A stretch of 64,000 bases of DNA. Origin: Climacium dendroides. Its lineage: Eukaryota; Streptophyta; Bryopsida; Hypnales; Climaciaceae. The stretch lies in assembly GCA_950106755.1 (NCBI GenBank), contig CATNNA010000001.1, positions 372,001-436,000 on the forward strand, read 5' to 3'. Made by a program: the position numbers and the translations under genes. This document shows, piece by piece, positions 25,071-38,490 of this stretch. How positions within the stretch are numbered: position 1 is the stretch's first letter; every line of letters begins with the position of its first letter. The notes under the pieces are model-generated. The model made no database searches. It saw only the letters and a list, made by a program, of their open reading frames with translations, and was not told the DNA's origin.

Positions 25071-26985
25071 GTTTAAAAAATCATGTGGGTCACTAATGTA
25101 ATTTTTTTCACACATGTATTGACCAAACACCCAAACAAAAAAAAAATTTGAGAACTTATGGACAAATTTGTTGGGCCCATTTAGATTGGCCTTGATTGAA
25201 TTTCATGACATTGGTACTACAAAGTACAGTCAATTTTAAGAGTTTAGGTTTAAAAAAACATGTGGGTCACTAATTTATTTTTTTCCACACATGCATCGAC
25301 CAAACCCACAACAAAAAAAAAATTTGAGAACTTGTGGACAAATTTGTTGGGCCCATTTAGATTGGCCTTGATTGAATTTCATGACATTGGTACTACAAAG
25401 TACAGTCAATTTTAAGAGTTTAGGTTTAAAAAAACATGTCGGTCACTAATTTATTTTTTTCCACACATGCATTGATCAATCGTCCAAACAAAAAAAAAAT
25501 TTGAAACTTGTGGACAAATTTGTTGGGCCCATTTAGATTGGCCTTGATTGAATTTCATGACATTGGTACTACAAAGTACAGTCAATTTCAAGAGTTTAGG
25601 TTTAAAAAAACATGTGGGTCACTAATTTATTTTTTTCCACACATGCATTGATCAAACGTCCAAACAAAAAAAAAATTTGAAACTTGTGGACAAATTTGTT
25701 GGGCCCATTTAAACTGGCCTTGATTGAATTTCATGAGATTGTTACTACAAAGTATAGTCAATTTGAAGGGTTTACGTTTAAAAAAACATGTGGGTCACTA
25801 ATTTAATTTTTTCAACACATGCATCGACCAAACCCACAACCAAAAAAAAATTTGAGAACTTGTGGACAAATTTGTTGGGCCCATTTAGATTGGCCTTGAT
25901 TGAATTTCATGACATTGGTACTACAAAGTACAGTCAATTTTAAGAGTTTACGTTTAAAAAAACATGTGGGTCTCTAATTTAATTTTTTCCACACATGCAT
26001 TGACCAAACCCACAACCAAAAAAAAATTTGAAACTTGTGGACAAATTTGTTGAGCCCATTTAAATTGGCCTTGATTGAATTTCATGACATTAGTATTACA
26101 AAGTACAGTCAATTTTAAGAGTTTAGGTTTAAAAAAACATGTGGGTCACTAATGTAATTTTTTTCACACATGTATTGACCAAACACCCAAACAAAAAAAA
26201 AATTTGAGAACTTGTGGACAAATTTGTTGGGCCCATTTAGATTGGCCTTGATTGAATTTCATGACATTGGTACTACAAAGTACAGTCAATTTTAAGAGTT
26301 TAGGTTTAAAAAAACATGTGGGTCACTAATTTATTTTTTTCCACACATGCATCGACCAAACCCACAACAAAAAAAAAATTTGAGAACTTGTGGACAAATT
26401 TGTTGGGCCCATTTAGATTGGCCTTGATTGAATTTCATGACATTGGTACTACAAAGTACAGTCAATTTTAAGAGTTTAGGTTTAAAAAAACATGTCGGTC
26501 ACTAATTTATTTTTTTCCACACATGCATTGATCAATCGTCCAAACAAAAAAAAAATTTGAAACTTGTGGACAAATTTGTTGGGCCCATTTAGATTGGCCT
26601 TGATTGAATTTCATGACATTGGTACTACAAAGTACAGTCAATTTCAAGAGTTTAGGTTTAAAAAAACATGTGGGTCACTAATTTATTTTTTTCCACACAT
26701 GCATTGATCAAACGTCCAAACAAAAAAAAAATTTGAAACTTGTGGACAAATTTGTTGGGCCCATTTAAACTGGCCTTGATTGAATTTCATGAGATTGTTA
26801 CTACAAAGTATAGTCAATTTGAAGGGTTTACGTTTAAAAAAACATGTGGGTCACTAATTTAATTTTTTCAACACATGCATCGACCAAACCCACAACCAAA
26901 AAAAAATTTGAGAACTTGTGGACAAATTTGTTGGGCCCATTTAGATTGGCCTTGATTGAATTTCATGACATTGGTACTACAAAGT
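24960..26985 (+). repeat. 6-mer HOR pair, 1,056 bp unit
   Basis: CATGTCGGTCAC lies at 25,440 and 26,496, GAGATTGTTACTAC at 25,741 and 26,797, and ATTAGTATTAC at about 25,033 and 26,089, all 1,056 bp apart. Order in the unit: GTATTGACCAAACACCC, a GCATCGACC monomer with the odd CCACAACAAAAAA spacer, CATGTCGGTCAC with ATCAATCGTCC, ATCAAACGTCC, TTTTTTCAACACATGCATCGACC, then GTGGGTCTCT. This 6-mer is the likely forerunner of the 13-mer HOR that follows. Confidence 0.86.
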
Positions 26986-27059
26986 ACAGTCAATTTCAAG
27001 AGTTTAGGTTTAAAAAAACATGTGGGTCACTAATTTATTTTTTTCCACACATGCATTGA

Positions 27060-30000
27060 TCAAACGTCCAAAAAAAAAAAAAATTTGAAACTTGTGGACA
27101 AATTTGTTGGGCCCATTTAAACTGGCCTTGATTGAATTTCATGAGATTGTTACTACAAAGTATAGTCAATTTGAAGGGTTTACGTTTAAAAAAACATGTG
27201 GGTCACTAATTTAATTTTTTCAACACATGCATCGACCAAACCCACAACCAAAAAAAAATTTGAGAACTTGTGGACAAATTTGTTGGGCCCATTTAGATTG
27301 GCCTTGATTGAATTTCATGACATTGGTACTACAAAGTACAGTCAATTTTAAGAGTTTACGTTTAAAAAAACATGTGGGTCTCTAATTTAATTTTTTCCAC
27401 ACATGCATTGACCAAACCCACAACCAAAAAAAAATTTTGAAACTTGTGGACAAATTTGTTGAGCCCATTTAAATTGGCCTTGATTGAATTTCATGACATT
27501 AGTATTACAAAGTACAGTCAATTTTAAGAGTTTAGGTTTAAAAAAACATGTGGGTCACTAATTTAATTTTTTTCACACATGGATTGACCAAACCCACAAC
27601 CAAAAAAAAATTTGAAACTTGTGGACAAATTTGTTGGGCCCATTTAAATTGGCCTTGATTGAATTTCATGACATTAGTATTACAAAGTACAGTCAATTTT
27701 AAGAGTTTAGGTTTAAAAAAATATGTGGGTCACTAATGTAATTTTTTTCACACATGTATTGACCAAACACCCAAACAAAAAAAAAATTTGAGAACTTGTG
27801 GACAAATTTGTTGGGCCCATTTAGATTGGCCTTGATTGAATTTCATGACATTGGTACTACAAAGTACAGTCAATTTTAAGAGTTTAGGTTTAAAAAAACA
27901 TGTCGGTCACTAATTTATTTTTTTCCACACATGCATTGATCAATCGCCCAAACAGAAAAAAATTTGAGAACTTGTGGACAAATTTGTTGGGCCCATTTAG
28001 ATTGGCCTTGATTGAATTTCATGACATTGGTACTACAAAGTACAGTCAATTTCAAGAGTTTAGGTTTAAAAAAACATGTGGGTCACTAATTTATTTTTTT
28101 CCACACATGCATTGATCAAACGTCCAAACAAAAAAAAAATTTGAAACTTGTGGACAAATTTGTTGGGCCCATTTAGATTGGCCTTGATTGAATTTCATGA
28201 CATTGGTACTACAAAGTACAGTCAATTTCAAGAGTTTAGGTTTAAAAAAACATGTGGGTCACTAATTTATTTTTTTCCACACATGCATTGATCAAACGTC
28301 CAAAAAAAAAAAAAATTTGAAACTTGTGGACAAATTTGTTGGGCCCATTTAAACTGGCCTTGATTGAATTTCATGAGATTGTTACTACAAAGTATAGTCA
28401 ATTTGAAGGGTTTACGTTTAAAAAAACATGTGGGTCACTAATTTAATTTTTTCAACACATGCATCGACCAAACCCACAACCAAAAAAAAATTTGAGAACT
28501 TGTGGACAAATTTGTTGGGCCCATTTAGATTGGCCTTGATTGAATTTCATGACATTGGTACTACAAAGTACAGTCAATTTTAAGAGTTTACGTTTAAAAA
28601 AACATGTGGGTCACTAATGTAATTTTTTCCACACATGCATTGACCAAACCCACAACCAAAAAAAAATTTGAAACTTGTGGACAAATTTGTTGAGCCCATT
28701 TAAATTGGCCTTGATTGAATTTCATGACATTAGTATTACAAAGTACAGTCAATTTTAAGAGTTTAGGTTTAAAAAAACATGTGGGTCACTAATTTAATTT
28801 TTTTCACACATGTATTGACCAAACCCACAACCAAAAAAAAATTTGAAACTTGTGGACAAATTTGTTGGGCCCATTTAAATTGGCCTTGATTGAATTTCAT
28901 GACATTAGTATTACAAAGTACAGTCAATTTTAAGAGTTTAGGTTTAAAAAAATATGTGGGTCACTAATGTAATTTTTTTCACACATGTATTGACCAAACA
29001 CCCAAACAAAAAAAAAATTTGAGAACTTGTGGACAAATTTGTTGGGCCCATTTAGATTGGCCTTGATTGAATTTCATGACATTGGTACTACAAAGTACAG
29101 TCAATTTTAAGAGTTTAGGTTTAAAAAAACATGTCGGTCACTAATTTATTTTTTTCCACACATGCATTGATCAATCGCCCAAACAGAAAAAAATTTGAGA
29201 ACTTGTGGACAAATTTGTTGGGCCCATTTAGATTGGCCTTGATTGAATTTCATGACATTGGTACTACAAAGTACAGTCAATTTCAAGAGTTTAGGTTTAA
29301 AAAAACATGTGGGTCACTAATTTATTTTTTTCCACACATGCATTGATCAAACGTCCAAACAAAAAAAAAATTTGAAACTTGTGGACAAATTTGTTGGGCC
29401 CATTTAAACTGGCCTTGATTGAATTTCATGAGATTGTTACTACAAAGTATAGTCAATTTGAAGGGTTTACGTTTAAAAAAACATGTGGGTCACTAATTTA
29501 ATTTTTTCAACACATGCATCGACCAAACCCACAACCAAAAAAAAATTTGAGAACTTGTGGACAAATTTGTTGGGCCCATTTAGATTGGCCTTGATTGAAT
29601 TTCATGACATTGGTACTACAAAGTACAGTCAATTTTAAGAGTTTACGTTTAAAAAAACATGTGGGTCTCTAATTTAATTTTTTCCACACATGCATTGACC
29701 AAACCCACAACCAAAAAAAAATTTTGAAACTTGTGGACAAATTTGTTGAGCCCATTTAAATTGGCCTTGATTGAATTTCATGACATTAGTATTACAAAGT
29801 ACAGTCAATTTTAAGAGTTTAGGTTTAAAAAAACATGTGGGTCACTAATTTAATTTTTTTCACACATGGATTGACCAAACCCACAACCAAAAAAAAATTT
29901 GAAACTTGTGGACAAATTTGTTGGGCCCATTTAAATTGGCCTTGATTGAATTTCATGACATTAGTATTACAAAGTACAGTCAATTTTAAGAGTTTAGGTT

Positions 30001-33000
30001 TAAAAAAATATGTGGGTCACTAATGTAATTTTTTTCACACATGTATTGACCAAACACCCAAACAAAAAAAAAATTTGAGAACTTGTGGACAAATTTGTTG
30101 GGCCCATTTAGATTGGCCTTGATTGAATTTCATGACATTGGTACTACAAAGTACAGTCAATTTTAAGAGTTTAGGTTTAAAAAAACATGTCGGTCACTAA
30201 TTTATTTTTTTCCACACATGCATTGATCAATCGCCCAAACAGAAAAAAATTTGAGAACTTGTGGACAAATTTGTTGGGCCCATTTAGATTGGCCTTGATT
30301 GAATTTCATGACATTGGTACTACAAAGTACAGTCAATTTCAAGAGTTTAGGTTTAAAAAAACATGTGGGTCACTAATTTATTTTTTTCCACACATGCATT
30401 GATCAAACGTCCAAACAAAAAAAAAATTTGAAACTTGTGGACAAATTTGTTGGGCCCATTTAGATTGGCCTTGATTGAATTTCATGACATTGGTACTACA
30501 AAGTACAGTCAATTTCAAGAGTTTAGGTTTAAAAAAACATGTGGGTCACTAATTTATTTTTTTCCACACATGCATTGATCAAACGTCCAAAAAAAAAAAA
30601 AATTTGAAACTTGTGGACAAATTTGTTGGGCCCATTTAAACTGGCCTTGATTGAATTTCATGAGATTGTTACTACAAAGTATAGTCAATTTGAAGGGTTT
30701 ACGTTTAAAAAAACATGTGGGTCACTAATTTAATTTTTTCAACACATGCATCGACCAAACCCACAACCAAAAAAAAATTTGAGAACTTGTGGACAAATTT
30801 GTTGGGCCCATTTAGATTGGCCTTGATTGAATTTCATGACATTGGTACTACAAAGTACAGTCAATTTTAAGAGTTTACGTTTAAAAAAACATGTGGGTCA
30901 CTAATGTAATTTTTTCCACACATGCATTGACCAAACCCACAACCAAAAAAAAATTTGAAACTTGTGGACAAATTTGTTGAGCCCATTTAAATTGGCCTTG
31001 ATTGAATTTCATGACATTAGTATTACAAAGTACAGTCAATTTTAAGAGTTTAGGTTTAAAAAAACATGTGGGTCACTAATTTAATTTTTTTCACACATGT
31101 ATTGACCAAACCCACAACCAAAAAAAAATTTGAAACTTGTGGACAAATTTGTTGGGCCCATTTAAATTGGCCTTGATTGAATTTCATGACATTAGTATTA
31201 CAAAGTACAGTCAATTTTAAGAGTTTAGGTTTAAAAAAATATGTGGGTCACTAATGTAATTTTTTTCACACATGTATTGACCAAACACCCAAACAAAAAA
31301 AAAATTTGAGAACTTGTGGACAAATTTGTTGGGCCCATTTAGATTGGCCTTGATTGAATTTCATGACATTGGTACTACAAAGTACAGTCAATTTTAAGAG
31401 TTTAGGTTTAAAAAAACATGTCGGTCACTAATTTATTTTTTTCCACACATGCATTGATCAATCGCCCAAACAGAAAAAAATTTGAGAACTTGTGGACAAA
31501 TTTGTTGGGCCCATTTAGATTGGCCTTGATTGAATTTCATGACATTGGTACTACAAAGTACAGTCAATTTCAAGAGTTTAGGTTTAAAAAAACATGTGGG
31601 TCACTAATTTATTTTTTTCCACACATGCATTGATCAAACGTCCAAACAAAAAAAAAATTTGAAACTTGTGGACAAATTTGTTGGGCCCATTTAAACTGGC
31701 CTTGATTGAATTTCATGAGATTGTTACTACAAAGTATAGTCAATTTGAAGGGTTTACGTTTAAAAAAACATGTGGGTCACTAATTTAATTTTTTCAACAC
31801 ATGCATCGACCAAACCCACAACCAAAAAAAAATTTGAGAACTTGTGGACAAATTTGTTGGGCCCATTTAGATTGGCCTTGATTGAATTTCATGACATTGG
31901 TACTACAAAGTACAGTCAATTTTAAGAGTTTACGTTTAAAAAAACATGTGGGTCTCTAATTTAATTTTTTCCACACATGCATTGACCAAACCCACAACCA
32001 AAAAAAAATTTTGAAACTTGTGGACAAATTTGTTGAGCCCATTTAAATTGGCCTTGATTGAATTTCATGACATTAGTATTACAAAGTACAGTCAATTTTA
32101 AGAGTTTAGGTTTAAAAAAACATGTGGGTCACTAATTTAATTTTTTTCACACATGGATTGACCAAACCCACAACCAAAAAAAAATTTGAAACTTGTGGAC
32201 AAATTTGTTGGGCCCATTTAAATTGGCCTTGATTGAATTTCATGACATTAGTATTACAAAGTACAGTCAATTTTAAGAGTTTAGGTTTAAAAATATGTGT
32301 GGGTCACTAATGTAATTTTTTTCACACATGTATTGACCAAACACCCAAACAAAAAAAAAATTTGAGAACTTGTGGACAAATTTGTTGGGCCCATTTAGAT
32401 TGGCCTTGATTGAATTTCATGACATTGGTACTACAAAGTACAGTCAATTTTAAGAGTTTAGGTTTAAAAAAACATGTCGGTCACTAATTTATTTTTTTCC
32501 ACACATGCATTGATCAATCGCCCAAACAGAAAAAAATTTGAGAACTTGTGGACAAATTTGTTGGGCCCATTTAGATTGGCCTTGATTGAATTTCATGACA
32601 TTGGTACTACAAAGTACAGTCAATTTCAAGAGTTTAGGTTTAAAAAAACATGTGGGTCACTAATTTATTTTTTTCCACACATGCATTGATCAAACGTCCA
32701 AACAAAAAAAAAATTTGAAACTTGTGGACAAATTTGTTGGGCCCATTTAGATTGGCCTTGATTGAATTTCATGACATTGGTACTACAAAGTACAGTCAAT
32801 TTCAAGAGTTTAGGTTTAAAAAAACATGTGGGTCACTAATTTATTTTTTTCCACACATGCATTGATCAAACGTCCAAAAAAAAAAAAAATTTGAAACTTG
32901 TGGACAAATTTGTTGGGCCCATTTAAACTGGCCTTGATTGAATTTCATGAGATTGTTACTACAAAGTATAGTCAATTTGAAGGGTTTACGTTTAAAAAAA

Positions 33001-33970
33001 CATGTGGGTCACTAATTTAATTTTTTCAACACATGCATCGACCAAACCCACAACCAAAAAAAAATTTGAGAACTTGTGGACAAATTTGTTGGGCCCATTT
33101 AGATTGGCCTTGATTGAATTTCATGACATTGGTACTACAAAGTACAGTCAATTTTAAGAGTTTACGTTTAAAAAAACATGTGGGTCACTAATGTAATTTT
33201 TTCCACACATGCATTGACCAAACCCACAACCAAAAAAAAATTTGAAACTTGTGGACAAATTTGTTGAGCCCATTTAAATTGGCCTTGATTGAATTTCATG
33301 ACATTAGTATTACAAAGTACAGTCAATTTTAAGAGTTTAGGTTTAAAAAAACATGTGGGTCACTAATTTAATTTTTTTCACACATGTATTGACCAAACCC
33401 ACAACCAAAAAAAAATTTGAAACTTGTGGACAAATTTGTTGGGCCCATTTAAATTGGCCTTGATTGAATTTCATGACATTAGTATTACAAAGTACAGTCA
33501 ATTTTAAGAGTTTAGGTTTAAAAAAATATGTGGGTCACTAATGTAATTTTTTTCACACATGTATTGACCAAACACCCAAACAAAAAAAAAATTTGAGAAC
33601 TTGTGGACAAATTTGTTGGGCCCATTTAGATTGGCCTTGATTGAATTTCATGACATTGGTACTACAAAGTACAGTCAATTTTAAGAGTTTAGGTTTAAAA
33701 AAACATGTCGGTCACTAATTTATTTTTTTCCACACATGCATTGATCAATCGCCCAAACAGAAAAAAATTTGAGAACTTGTGGACAAATTTGTTGGGCCCA
33801 TTTAGATTGGCCTTGATTGAATTTCATGACATTGGTACTACAAAGTACAGTCAATTTCAAGAGTTTAGGTTTAAAAAAACATGTGGGTCACTAATTTATT
33901 TTTTTCCACACATGCATTGATCAAACGTCCAAACAAAAAAAAAATTTGAAACTTGTGGACAAATTTGTTG
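27060..33970 (+). repeat. 13-mer HOR, 2,287 bp unit, about three copies (7+6 substructure)
   Basis: A 216-base segment starting CATGTCGGTCAC recurs at 27,900, 29,131, 30,187, 31,418, 32,474 and 33,705, so spacing alternates 1,231 and 1,056 bp (7 and 6 monomers) and the full period is 2,287 bp. GTTACTAC shows the same rhythm at 27,149, 28,381, 29,436, 30,668, 31,723 and 32,955. The 7-mer half differs from the 6-mer half by an additional ATCAAACGTCC monomer whose spacer reads CGTCC followed by A14 with no C. Copies are nearly identical by eye; one private change is AAAAATATGTGTGGG near 32,291. The regular period fails near 33,975, where TTAGATTGG replaces TTAAACTGG. Confidence 0.9.
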
Positions 33971-36430
33971 GGCCCATTTAGATTGGCCTTGATTGAATTT
34001 CATGACATTGGTACTACAAAGTACAGTCAATTTCAAGAGTTTAGGTTTAAAAAAACATGTGGGTCACTAATTTATTTTTTTCCACACATGCATTGATCAA
34101 ACGTCCAAACAAAAAAAAAATTTGAAACTTGTGGACAAATTTGTTGGGCCCATTTAAACTGGCCTTGATTGAATTTCATGAGATTGTTACTACAAAGTAT
34201 AGTCAATTTGAAGGGTTTACGTTTAAAAAAACATGTGGGTCACTAATTTAATTTTTTCAACACATGCATCGACCAAACCCACAACCAAAAAAAAATTTGA
34301 GAACTTGTGGACAAATTTGTTGGGCCCATTTAGATTGGCCTTGATTGAATTTCATGACATTGGTACTACAAAGTACAGTCAATTTTAAGAGTTTACGTTT
34401 AAAAAAACATGTGGGTCTCTAATTTAATTTTTTCCACACATGCATTGACCAAACCCACAACCAAAAAAAAATTTGAAACTTGTGGACAAATTTGTTGAGC
34501 CCATTTAAATTGGCCTTGATTGAATTTCATGACATTAGTATTACAAAGTACAGTCAATTTTAAGAGTTTAGGTTTAAAAAAACATGTGGGTCACTAATTT
34601 AATTTTTTTCACACATGTATTGACCAAACCCACAACCAAAAAAAAATTTGAAACTTGTGGACAAATTTGTTGGGCCCATTTAAATTGGCCTTGATTGAAT
34701 TTCATGACATTAGTATTACAAAGTACAGTCAATTTTAAGAGTTTAGGTTTAAAAAAATATGTGGGTCACTAATTTAATTTTTTTCACACATGCATTGACC
34801 AAACCCCCAAACAAAAAAAAAATTTGAAACTTGTGGACAAATTTGTTGGGCCCATTTAGATTGGCCTTGATTGAATTTCATGACATTGGTACTACAAAGT
34901 ACAGTCAATTTTAAGAGTTTACGTTTAAAAAAACATGTGGGTCACTAATGTAATTTTTTCCACACATGCATTGACCAAACCCACAACCAAAAAAAAATTT
35001 GAAACTTGTGGACAAATTTGTTGAGCCCATTTAAATTGGCCTTGATTGAATTTCATGACATTAGTATTACAAAGTACAGTCAATTTTAAGAGTTTAGGTT
35101 TAAAAAAACATGTGGGTCACTAATTTAATTTTTTTCACACATGTATTGACCAAACCCACAACCAAAAAAAAATTTGAAACTTGTGGACAAATTTGTTGGG
35201 CCCATTTAAATTGGCCTTGATTGAATTTCATGACATTAGTATTACAAAGTACAGTCAATTTTAAGAGTTTAGGTTTAAAAAAATATGTGGGTCACTAATG
35301 TAATTTTTTTCACACATGTATTGACCAAACACCCAAACAAAAAAAAAATTTGAGAACTTGTGGACAAATTTGTTGGGCCCATTTAGATTGGCCTTGATTG
35401 AATTTCATGACATTGGTACTACAAAGTACAGTCAATTTTAAGAGTTTAGGTTTAAAAAAACATGTCGGTCACTAATTTATTTTTTTCCACACATGCATTG
35501 ATCAATCGCCCAAACAGAAAAAAATTTGAGAACTTGTGGACAAATTTGTTGGGCCCATTTAGATTGGCCTTGATTGAATTTCATGACATTGGTACTACAA
35601 AGTACAGTCAATTTCAAGAGTTTAGGTTTAAAAAAACATGTGGGTCACTAATTTATTTTTTTCCACACATGCATTGATCAAACGTCCAAACAAAAAAAAA
35701 ATTTGAAACTTGTGGACAAATTTGTTGGGCCCATTTAGATTGGCCTTGATTGAATTTCATGACATTGGTACTACAAAGTACAGTCAATTTCAAGAGTTTA
35801 GGTTTAAAAAAACATGTGGGTCACTAATTTATTTTTTTCCACACATGCATTGATCAAACGTCCAAACAAAAAAAAAATTTGAAACTTGTGGACAAATTTG
35901 TTGGGCCCATTTAAACTGGCCTTGATTGAATTTCATGAGATTGTTACTACAAAGTATAGTCAATTTGAAGGGTTTACGTTTAAAAAAACATGTGGGTCAC
36001 TAATTTAATTTTTTCAACACATGCATCGACCAAACCCACAACCAAAAAAAAATTTGAGAACTTGTGGACAAATTTGTTGGGCCCATTTAGATTGGCCTTG
36101 ATTGAATTTCATGACATTGGTACTACAAAGTACAGTCAATTTTAAGAGTTTACGTTTAAAAAAACATGTGGGTCTCTAATTTAATTTTTTCCACACATGC
36201 ATTGACCAAACCCACAACCAAAAAAAAATTTGAAACTTGTGGACAAATTTGTTGAGCCCATTTAAATTGGCCTTGATTGAATTTCATGACATTAGTATTA
36301 CAAAGTACAGTCAATTTTAAGAGTTTAGGTTTAAAAAAACATGTGGGTCACTAATTTAATTTTTTTCACACATGTATTGACCAAACCCACAACCAAAAAA
36401 AAATTTGAAACTTGTGGACAAATTTGTTGG
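33085..36430 (+). repeat. 10-mer HOR pair, 1,757 bp unit
   Basis: The CATGTCGGTCAC segment at 33,705 is next found at 35,462 and GTTACTAC at 34,186 is next at 35,943, both 1,757 bp apart. Matching runs from about 33,085 in the first copy to about 34,670; the second copy begins near 34,843 and ends near 36,430. The first copy overlaps the end of the 13-mer array, so the 10-mer appears to be a late rearrangement of 13-mer material. At its join (about 34,760-34,840) there is a GCATTGACCAAACCCCC monomer not otherwise used here. Confidence 0.82.
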
Positions 36431-37120
36431 GCCCATTTAGATTGGCCTTGATTGAATTTCATGACATTAGTATTACAAAGTACAGTCAATTTGAAGAGTT
36501 TAGATTTAAAAAAACATGTGGGTCACTAATTTAATTTTTTTCACACATGCATTGACGAAACCCCCAAACAAAAAAAAAATTTGAAACTTGTGGACAAATT
36601 TGTTGAGCCCATTTAAATTGGCTTTGATTGAATTTCATGACATTGGTACTACAAAGTACGGTCAATTTTAAGAGTTTAGGTTTAAAAAAACATGTGGGTC
36701 ACTAATGTAATTTTTTCCACACATGCATTGACCAAAGCCACAACCAAAAAAAATTTAGAACTTGTGGATAAATTAATGGGCCCATTTAAATTGGCCTTGA
36801 TTGAATTTCATGACATTGGTACTACAAAGTACAGTCAATTTGAAGAGTTTACGTTTAAAAAAACATGTGGGTCACTAATGTAATATTTTCCACACATTCA
36901 TTGACCAAACCCACAACCAAAAAAAATTTGAGAACTTGTGGACAAATTTGTTGGGCCCATTTAGATTGGCCTTGATTGAATTTCATGACATTGGTACTAC
37001 AAAGTACGGTCAATTTGAAGAGTTTAGGTTTAAAAAAACATGTGGGTCACTAATTTAATTTATTTCACACATGCATTGACCAATCGCCCAAACAAAAAAA
37101 AAATTTGAAACTTGTGGACA
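36431..37120 (+). repeat. First right-type block
   Basis: Monomer types not seen upstream appear together here for the first time: GTTTAGATTTAAAAAAACATG (about 36,508) with GACGAAACCCCC, TTGGCTTTGATTG (about 36,620), the 173-bp short monomer (36,692), TAATATTTTCCACACATTCATTG (about 36,882) and TAATTTATTTCACACATG with ACCAATCGCCC (about 37,050). This is the order J, B, C, D of the 9-mer HOR that dominates from 42,473 onward. Confidence 0.82.
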
Positions 37121-37140
37121 AATTGTTGGGCCCATTTAAA
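37112..37140 (+). repeat. Hybrid monomer: right-type start, left-type end, 1-bp loss
   Basis: The monomer begins as type D (TAATTTATTTCACACATG, ACCAATCGCCC) but continues with TTTAAACTGGCC and GAGATTGTTACTAC of the left 6/13-mer family, where type D elsewhere has TTTAGGTTGGCC. Exactly at the switch, GGACAAATTGTTGGG has one T fewer than the near-universal GGACAAATTTGTTGGG. The missing base lies in the conserved palindrome, marking a likely breakpoint at 37,118-37,130. Confidence 0.78.
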
Positions 37141-38490
37141 CTGGCCTTGATTGAATTTCATGAGATTGTTACTACAAAGTATAGTCAATTTGAAGGGTTT
37201 ACGTTTAAAAAAACATGTGGGTCACTAATTTAATTTTTTCAACACATGCATCGACCAAACCCACAACCAAAAAAAAATTTGAGAACTTGTGGACAAATTT
37301 GTTGGGCCCATTTAGATTGGCCTTGATTGAATTTCATGACATTGGTACTACAAAGTACAGTCAATTTTAAGAGTTTACGTTTAAAAAAACATGTGGGTCT
37401 CTAATTTAATTTTTTCCACACATGCATTGACCAAACCCACAACCAAAAAAAAATTTGAAACTTGTGGACAAATTTGTTGAGCCCATTTAAATTGGCCTTG
37501 ATTGAATTTCATGACATTAGTATTACAAAGTACAGTCAATTTTAAGAGTTTAGGTTTAAAAAAACATGTGGGTCACTAATTTAATTTTTTTCACACATGT
37601 ATTGACCAAACCCACAACCAAAAAAAAATTTGAAACTTGTGGACAAATTTGTTGGGCCCATTTAAATTGGCCTTGATTGAATTTCATGACATTAGTATTA
37701 CAAAGTACAGTCAATTTTAAGAGTTTAGGTTTAAAAAAATATGTGGGTCACTAATGTAATTTTTTTCACACATGTATTGACCAAACACCCAAACAAAAAA
37801 AAAATTTGAGAACTTGTGGACAAATTTGTTGGGCCCATTTAGATTGGCCTTGATTGAATTTCATGACATTGGTACTACAAAGTACAGTCAATTTTAAGAG
37901 TTTCGGTTTAAAAAAACATGTCGGTCACTAATTTATTTTTTTCCACACATGCATTGATCAATCGCCCAAACAAAAAAAAAATTTGAAACTTGTGGACAAA
38001 TTTGTTGGGCCCATTTAGATTGGCCTTGATTGAATTTCATGACATTGGTACTACAAAGTACAGTCAATTTCAAGAGTTTAGGTTTAAAAAAACATGTGGG
38101 TCACTAATTTATTTTTTTCCACACATGCATTGATCAAACGTCCAAACAAAAAAAAAATTTGAAACTTGTGGACAAATTTGTTGGGCCCATTTAAACTGGC
38201 CTTGATTGAATTTCATGAGATTGTTACTACAAAGTATAGTCAATTTGAAGGGTTTACGTTTAAAAAAACATGTGGGTCACTAATTTAATTTTTTCAACAC
38301 ATGCATCGACCAAACCCACAACCAAAAAAAAATTTGAGAACTTGTGGACAAATTTGTTGGGCCCATTTAGATTGGCCTTGATTGAATTTCATGACATTGG
38401 TACTACAAAGTACAGTCAATTTTAAGAGTTTACGTTTAAAAAAACATGTGGGTCACTAATGTAATTTTTTCCACACATGCATTGACCAAA
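37120..38490 (+). repeat. Left-type island inside right-type territory
   Basis: About eight monomers repeat the left 13-mer programme: GTTACTAC (37,169), GTGGGTCTCT, ATTAGTATTAC, AAATATGTGGG, CATGTCGGTCAC (37,918) with ATCAATCGCCC, ATCAAACGTCC and GTTACTAC again (38,223). Spacing between the two GTTACTAC copies is 1,054 bp, the 6-mer period. Small changes such as TTTCGGTTTAAA (about 37,903) mark it. A second copy lies at 40,560-41,470 through the 17-mer duplication. Confidence 0.83.
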
